From Gandjariella thermophila (lineage in GTDB: Bacteria > Actinomycetota > Actinomycetes > Mycobacteriales > Pseudonocardiaceae), in the NCBI RefSeq assembly GCF_005405885.1, contig NZ_BJFL01000002.1, forward strand, positions 248,001 through 312,000: a stretch of DNA of 64,000 bases, written 5' to 3'. Under the pieces are notes generated by a model. It was not told where the DNA came from and did not search any database. It worked only from the letters and a program-made list of their open reading frames with translations. The translations under genes were made by a program, and so were the position numbers. How positions within the stretch are numbered: the stretch's first letter is position 1; each line of letters begins with the position of its first letter. Shown one piece after another: positions 60,143 to 64,000 of this stretch.

Positions 60143-63100
60143 ATGATCCTGCGTTCCCTGGCACAGCTTTCCATCGCCGGAGCCGGTTTCCTCATCGGCG
60201 CCTCCGAAGGCGCCGCGGACCATGTCGGCAACGCGGCGCGGGGCGCCCGTGAGCTCGCCACGGAGGTGGCCGGTGACGCGGTGCGCACCGCGCGGTCCGC
60301 GATCGCCGGCGGGGTGAGGTCCGCGGCGCGGGTGACCGAGGTGCTGGGCGGGGCGCTGCGGCCGGGTTCGGACGTGTGGCGCTCCGGCCGCAAGGTGCAC
60401 GCCCCGCTGAGCAAACCGGGCAAGGACGGCTGGGTGGTCGCGGAGCACGAGGCTCTCAAGATCGCCGAGGAACTCGCCGAACACCCCGACGTGGTGCTCG
60501 CGTACTGGGACGGCGGGCTGGAGCGGCTGGTGGTGCAGGCCGTCGAAGACGCGGCAGGCGACCGGGTCGTGGCGGCACTGTCCGCGGCGGCGGAGCGCTA
60601 CGGGCTGCGCCTCGAGGCGCCGGACACCGACCGCCCGGACCACCCCGGCGACCTCGGCGACGTCCGGGTCGCCGCGACAGCCCTGGCGCTGGACGCCCTG
60701 GGCACCACCGCGGCCACGGTGGCGCGGATGGTGCCGGTGCCGCTGCTGCCCCGGTGGGCGCTGGCCGCGAACATGCTGCTGCGGGAACACCCGGTGGCGC
60801 GCGGCGCGCTGCGGCATGCCGTGGGGCGGCGCGGCTCGGATGTCATTCTGGCCACGGCGAACGCTTTCGTGCAGGGCTTCGGCCAGCAGCCGACCACGCT
60901 GCTGCTGGACACCGTGCTGCGCGTGGACCAGTTGGCCGAGGCGGTGACCCGGGTCGCCGCCTTCCACGCCACCCACGACGAACTGTGCGCGCCGGAGCGC
61001 GGTGTGGTGCCCGTGCGGCCGCGGCAGCCCCGGCCGCCCCGCGCCCCGGCCACGGACACCTACCGCACCCAGGCCGCCACCGGCGGACTGCTCACCGCGG
61101 TGGTCACCCTGCTCTTCCGGCGCAATCTCACGGAGTCGGCTGAGGCGGTGCTGGCCAGCTCACCCCGAGCCGCCCGGTACGGCACCGCGGCGTTCCACGC
61201 CGAGCTGGGCCGGTGCCTCGCCGAGGGACGCGTCCTGGTCCGCGACGCCGAGCGGTTGCGGCTGCTGGAGATGGCGGACACCGTCGTGCTGCATCCCAGC
61301 GCGCTGCGCAGCGAGCGCCGCAGCGTGCTGGACGTCGAACCGCACGCCGACGGCTGGAGCCGGGAACGGCTGTGGCAGGCGGCGATGGCCACGCTGGCCC
61401 CGGAGGACTTCTCCGTCCGGCAACGCCCGGAGGACGCGCGGATGCGGTTCACCCGGCTGCCCGGCCCCGGGCGCGTCCGCTGGGCCACCGCCCGGATGGG
61501 CGGCACCACGATCGGCCGGGTCCTCGTCGGCTGGGAGCTTGACCCGCTCGCCGATGCGGTGCTGGACGCGGCACGCCGGGCGCAGCTGCGCGTGGTCCTG
61601 GTCGGCGACCGGAACGGCCCGGAGCTGGCCGCGCTCGTCGACGAGGTGGCCGACTCGGCGGAACGGCTGCGGGACACGGTGCACCGGCTGCAGGGTGACG
61701 GCCGGGTGGTGCTCACCATCGGCCGCCCCGGCCCGGCCGGCGGCGACCTGGTGGACGGCCTGCTTGCCAGCGATCTCGGGCTCGCCGTCGTCGACCGAGG
61801 CTGCCCGGTGGCCTGGGACGCGGACCTGCTGGCCGCCAGTGGCCTGCGCGGTGCCTGGCGGGTGCTGAGCGCCGTGCCGGAGGCCCGGCACGCCGCGACA
61901 TACGCCAAGGGTCTCGCCGAGGCCGGTGCCGCGATGGCGGGGCTGTTCCTCCTCGTCCGGCCCACCCGCGGTCGGCTGTTGCGGCTGCCGTGGCTGCGCG
62001 ACCTGGTCAGCCCGCACAACCTCGCCACGATCAGCTCGTTCGGCGTCGGCGCGCTCGCCGCCCGGCGGGTGGCCGCCGCGGCGCCACCGCGACCTCGGCA
62101 GCGGGTGGCCTGGCATGCGCTGTCCGCCGAGGAGGCGGTGCGGCGGCTCGCGCCTCAGCCGGAACCGCCGCCGACGCCGCGGGACCGGCTGTCCCGGCGC
62201 GTGCGGGAGGCGCGGCAGGCGGTGATCGAGCTGCCCGTGTTCGCGCCGGCCCGGACCAGCCTGCAGCTGGGCCGCGCGGTGCGGGCCGAACTCGCCGACC
62301 CGCTCACCCCGGTGCTCGCGCTGGGCGCGGCCGCCTCCGCCGTGCTCGGCTCGGTGATGGACGCGATCCTCGTCTCCGGCGCCATGATGGTGAACGCGTT
62401 CGTCGGCGGCGCCCAGCGGCTGCGCGCCGAGCAGGCCCTCGCCGGGCTGGTCGCCGGCCAGCAGCAGAAGGCCCGCCGGGTCGCCGTGGCGCCGGAGGAG
62501 GAGCACCGGATGGCCGCCGCGGTGCGCGCCCCGACCGGCATCGTCGGCGCGGCCGGCCTGGCCCTCGGTGACGTGATCGACCTGCGGGTGGGCGACGTCG
62601 TCCCGGCGGACGCCCGGCTGATCAGCGTGTCCGAGCTGGAGGTCGACGAGTCGTCGCTGACCGGGGAGTCGCTGCCGGTGCTCAAGCAGATCGAGCCCGC
62701 GCCGGGCGCGGCGGTGACCGACCGGCGGTGCATGGTGTTCGAAGGCACCACGGTGGTCGCCGGCCACGGCCGCGCGGTGGTGGTCGGCACCGGCGAGCAG
62801 ACCGAGGCCGGCCGGGCCGCCGCGCTGGTGGCCCGCACCCCGCCGCCCGCCGGTATCCAGGCCCGGCTGCAGGAGCTGACGCGGCAGGCGCTGCCGCTCA
62901 CCCTGGCCGGCGGTGCCGTGGTCACCCTGCTCAGCGTGCTGCGCGGCCGGCCGATCCGGGAGGCGCTGCAGGGCGGCATCGCCGTCGCGGTCGCGGCGGT
63001 GCCCGAGGGCCTGCCGCTGGTGGCCACGGCCGCGCAGATGGCGGCCGCGCGGCGGCTGGCCCGGCGCGGCATCCTGGTCCGCGCGGTCCGCGCCCTGGAG

Positions 63101-64000
63101 GCGCTCGGCCGGGTGGACACCGTCTGCTTCGACAAGACCGGGACGCTCACCGAGAACGAGCTGCGCGTGGTCGGCGTGGTCGACGCCGGCGGCGAGCGGC
63201 GCGGCGCCGACGACCCGGACGCGGCCGGACTGCTGCGCGCCGCCGCCCGGGCCTGCCCGCGGATCACCGGGGACGCCGCCACGCACGCGCACGCCACCGA
63301 CGACGCGATCCTCCGCGCGGCCGCACCCGACCCCGGCTGGACCCAGCTGAACGGACAACCCTTCGAGGCCTCCCGCGGCTACGCCGCCGCCACCGGTACG
63401 GACCCCGACCAGGGCCGCATCCTGGTGGTCAAGGGCGCCCCCGAGGTGGTGCTCGCCGCCTGCCGGGGCGCCACCAGCCGGGTGCGGCGCACCGCGGACG
63501 CCATGGCCGGGGAGGGGCTGCGGCTGATCGCCGTCGCCCAGCGCCCGCTGGCCGAAGGCGAGACCACCGACCTGGACCACAGCACCCCCGCCGGGCTGGA
63601 ACTGCTCGGCTTCGTGGCCCTGGCCGACACCCCACGGGACACGGCCGCACCGCTGGTCAACGGCCTGCAGCGGACCGGGGTGCGGCCGGTGATGCTCACC
63701 GGCGACCACCCGCACACCGCGCTGGCCATCGCCCGCTCGCTCGGTTGGCCCGCGGACACCGTCGTGGTCACCGGCGACGAGCTGGCCGAGGTCGACGCCG
63801 CCGGCCGGGCCGAACTGCTGCGGCACGCCGCGGTGGTGGCCAGGGTGGCGCCCGAGCAGAAGCTGCAGGTGGTCGAGGCGCTGCGGGACGCCGGCCGGAT
63901 CGTGGCCATGGTCGGCGACGGCGCCAACGACGCCGCCGCGATCCGGGCCGCCGACGTGGGCGTCGGGATCGCCGCCCGAGGCTCGGTCGCGGCACGCAAC
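60143..64000 (+). CDS. Large CtpI-like P-type ATPase, 3' end beyond the window
   Basis: At least 1286 residues; it is still open at the right edge. The N-terminal part of about 650 residues is not typical of P-type ATPases except for heavy-metal-domain-like bits (V-L-A-Y-W-D-G-G-L-E-R-L). The ATPase core has the actuator motif D-E-S-S-L-T-G-E (TGE at 840-842), helix-4 motif P-E-G-L-P (954-958, calcium-pump type), phosphorylation motif D-K-T-G-T-L-T (Asp997) and hinge G-D-G-A-N-D (1258-1263). The length agrees with the mycobacterial CtpI group. The ion is unknown. Start ATG 60143; weak ribosome site GAGGTGG. Confidence 0.9.
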   Translation, partial: MILRSLAQLSIAGAGFLIGASEGAADHVGNAARGARELATEVAGDAVRTARSAIAGGVRSAARVTEVLGGALRPGSDVWRSGRKVHAPLSKPGKDGWVVAEHEALKIAEELAEHPDVVLAYWDGGLERLVVQAVEDAAGDRVVAALSAAAERYGLRLEAPDTDRPDHPGDLGDVRVAATALALDALGTTAATVARMVPVPLLPRWALAANMLLREHPVARGALRHAVGRRGSDVILATANAFVQGFGQQPTTLLLDTVLRVDQLAEAVTRVAAFHATHDELCAPERGVVPVRPRQPRPPRAPATDTYRTQAATGGLLTAVVTLLFRRNLTESAEAVLASSPRAARYGTAAFHAELGRCLAEGRVLVRDAERLRLLEMADTVVLHPSALRSERRSVLDVEPHADGWSRERLWQAAMATLAPEDFSVRQRPEDARMRFTRLPGPGRVRWATARMGGTTIGRVLVGWELDPLADAVLDAARRAQLRVVLVGDRNGPELAALVDEVADSAERLRDTVHRLQGDGRVVLTIGRPGPAGGDLVDGLLASDLGLAVVDRGCPVAWDADLLAASGLRGAWRVLSAVPEARHAATYAKGLAEAGAAMAGLFLLVRPTRGRLLRLPWLRDLVSPHNLATISSFGVGALAARRVAAAAPPRPRQRVAWHALSAEEAVRRLAPQPEPPPTPRDRLSRRVREARQAVIELPVFAPARTSLQLGRAVRAELADPLTPVLALGAAASAVLGSVMDAILVSGAMMVNAFVGGAQRLRAEQALAGLVAGQQQKARRVAVAPEEEHRMAAAVRAPTGIVGAAGLALGDVIDLRVGDVVPADARLISVSELEVDESSLTGESLPVLKQIEPAPGAAVTDRRCMVFEGTTVVAGHGRAVVVGTGEQTEAGRAAALVARTPPPAGIQARLQELTRQALPLTLAGGAVVTLLSVLRGRPIREALQGGIAVAVAAVPEGLPLVATAAQMAAARRLARRGILVRAVRALEALGRVDTVCFDKTGTLTENELRVVGVVDAGGERRGADDPDAAGLLRAAARACPRITGDAATHAHATDDAILRAAAPDPGWTQLNGQPFEASRGYAAATGTDPDQGRILVVKGAPEVVLAACRGATSRVRRTADAMAGEGLRLIAVAQRPLAEGETTDLDHSTPAGLELLGFVALADTPRDTAAPLVNGLQRTGVRPVMLTGDHPHTALAIARSLGWPADTVVVTGDELAEVDAAGRAELLRHAAVVARVAPEQKLQVVEALRDAGRIVAMVGDGANDAAAIRAADVGVGIAARGSVAARN

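Noticed and set aside
1-64000. CRISPR array, tRNA, rRNA or intact insertion sequence
   Set aside because: No regularly spaced direct repeats, no cloverleaf with a T-loop GGTTCRANNCC arrangement and no transposase motif were noticed by reading; a covariance-model search was not possible here.

Overview
The window is GC-rich (about 70 percent or more) chromosomal DNA from an actinobacterium. F420-type enzymes, DUF574 methyltransferases, Lsr2-like, DUF2795, DUF3618 and three-helix-bundle proteins, a SigF/RsbW pair and a dormancy-type gene cluster point to the Pseudonocardiales (Pseudonocardia, Amycolatopsis or Saccharopolyspora type). That placement is an inference from gene content. No rRNA, tRNA, CRISPR array, intact transposase or phage genes were seen.

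Layout. 0-3.7 kb: end of an ABC ATPase, a DUF574 methyltransferase, and an ECF41-type sigma factor divergent from a DUF1772-like membrane protein. 3.8-8.4 kb: an SDR divergent from a form II CO-dehydrogenase-like molybdenum hydroxylase operon in the order large, small, medium, with a possible 24-codon ORF between large and small. 8.4-9.8 kb: arsenic locus (arsR-arsC divergent from arsI). 10-24 kb: a single-pass membrane protein, a HAD hydrolase, a patch of decayed genes, a CynX-type MFS transporter, a lipase-maturation-factor/phytoene-desaturase-like pair, PPOX and CapA proteins, then small stress-type proteins (DUF2795, a frameshifted ChaB, PEBP, an acidic repeat protein), a patatin and a GT39-type transferase. 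24-34 kb: hydroxyacid-oxoacid transhydrogenase, small regulators and hypothetical proteins, a drug exporter with a divergent TetR gene and paired operators, and Tex. 34-36 kb: the rsbW-sigF operon with a plausible SigF-type promoter. 36-42 kb: two divergent SDRs around a TetR-type operator, and a 3-hydroxybutyrate dehydrogenase/MHS transporter operon divergent from a GAF-PucR regulator.

42-64 kb resembles the mycobacterial DosR dormancy regulon. It holds two universal stress proteins, two phosphoribosyltransferase-hydrolase fusions, an M50 protease with CBS domains, a CBS-BON protein, a DosS/DevS-type haem GAF histidine kinase, an ANTAR-GAF-PAS-SpoIIE phosphatase, a P1B-ATPase-like protein stripped of its catalytic parts, an Lsr2-like protein without the DNA-binding loop, and a large CtpI-like P-type ATPase that runs off the window. 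Palindromes of the form GGG-N-C-N4-G-N-CCC lie in front of several of these genes. The response regulator itself is not in the window.

Two further patterns stand out. A structured repeat of about 170 bp occurs in two full and at least three shortened copies, and in four cases its terminal TGACAG supplies the stop codon of the preceding gene. Gene remnants are also frequent (DJ-1, sugar permease, DinB, SRPBCC, ChaB, LLM oxidoreductase, IclR, IPT/TIG), so several intergenic gaps are decayed genes.
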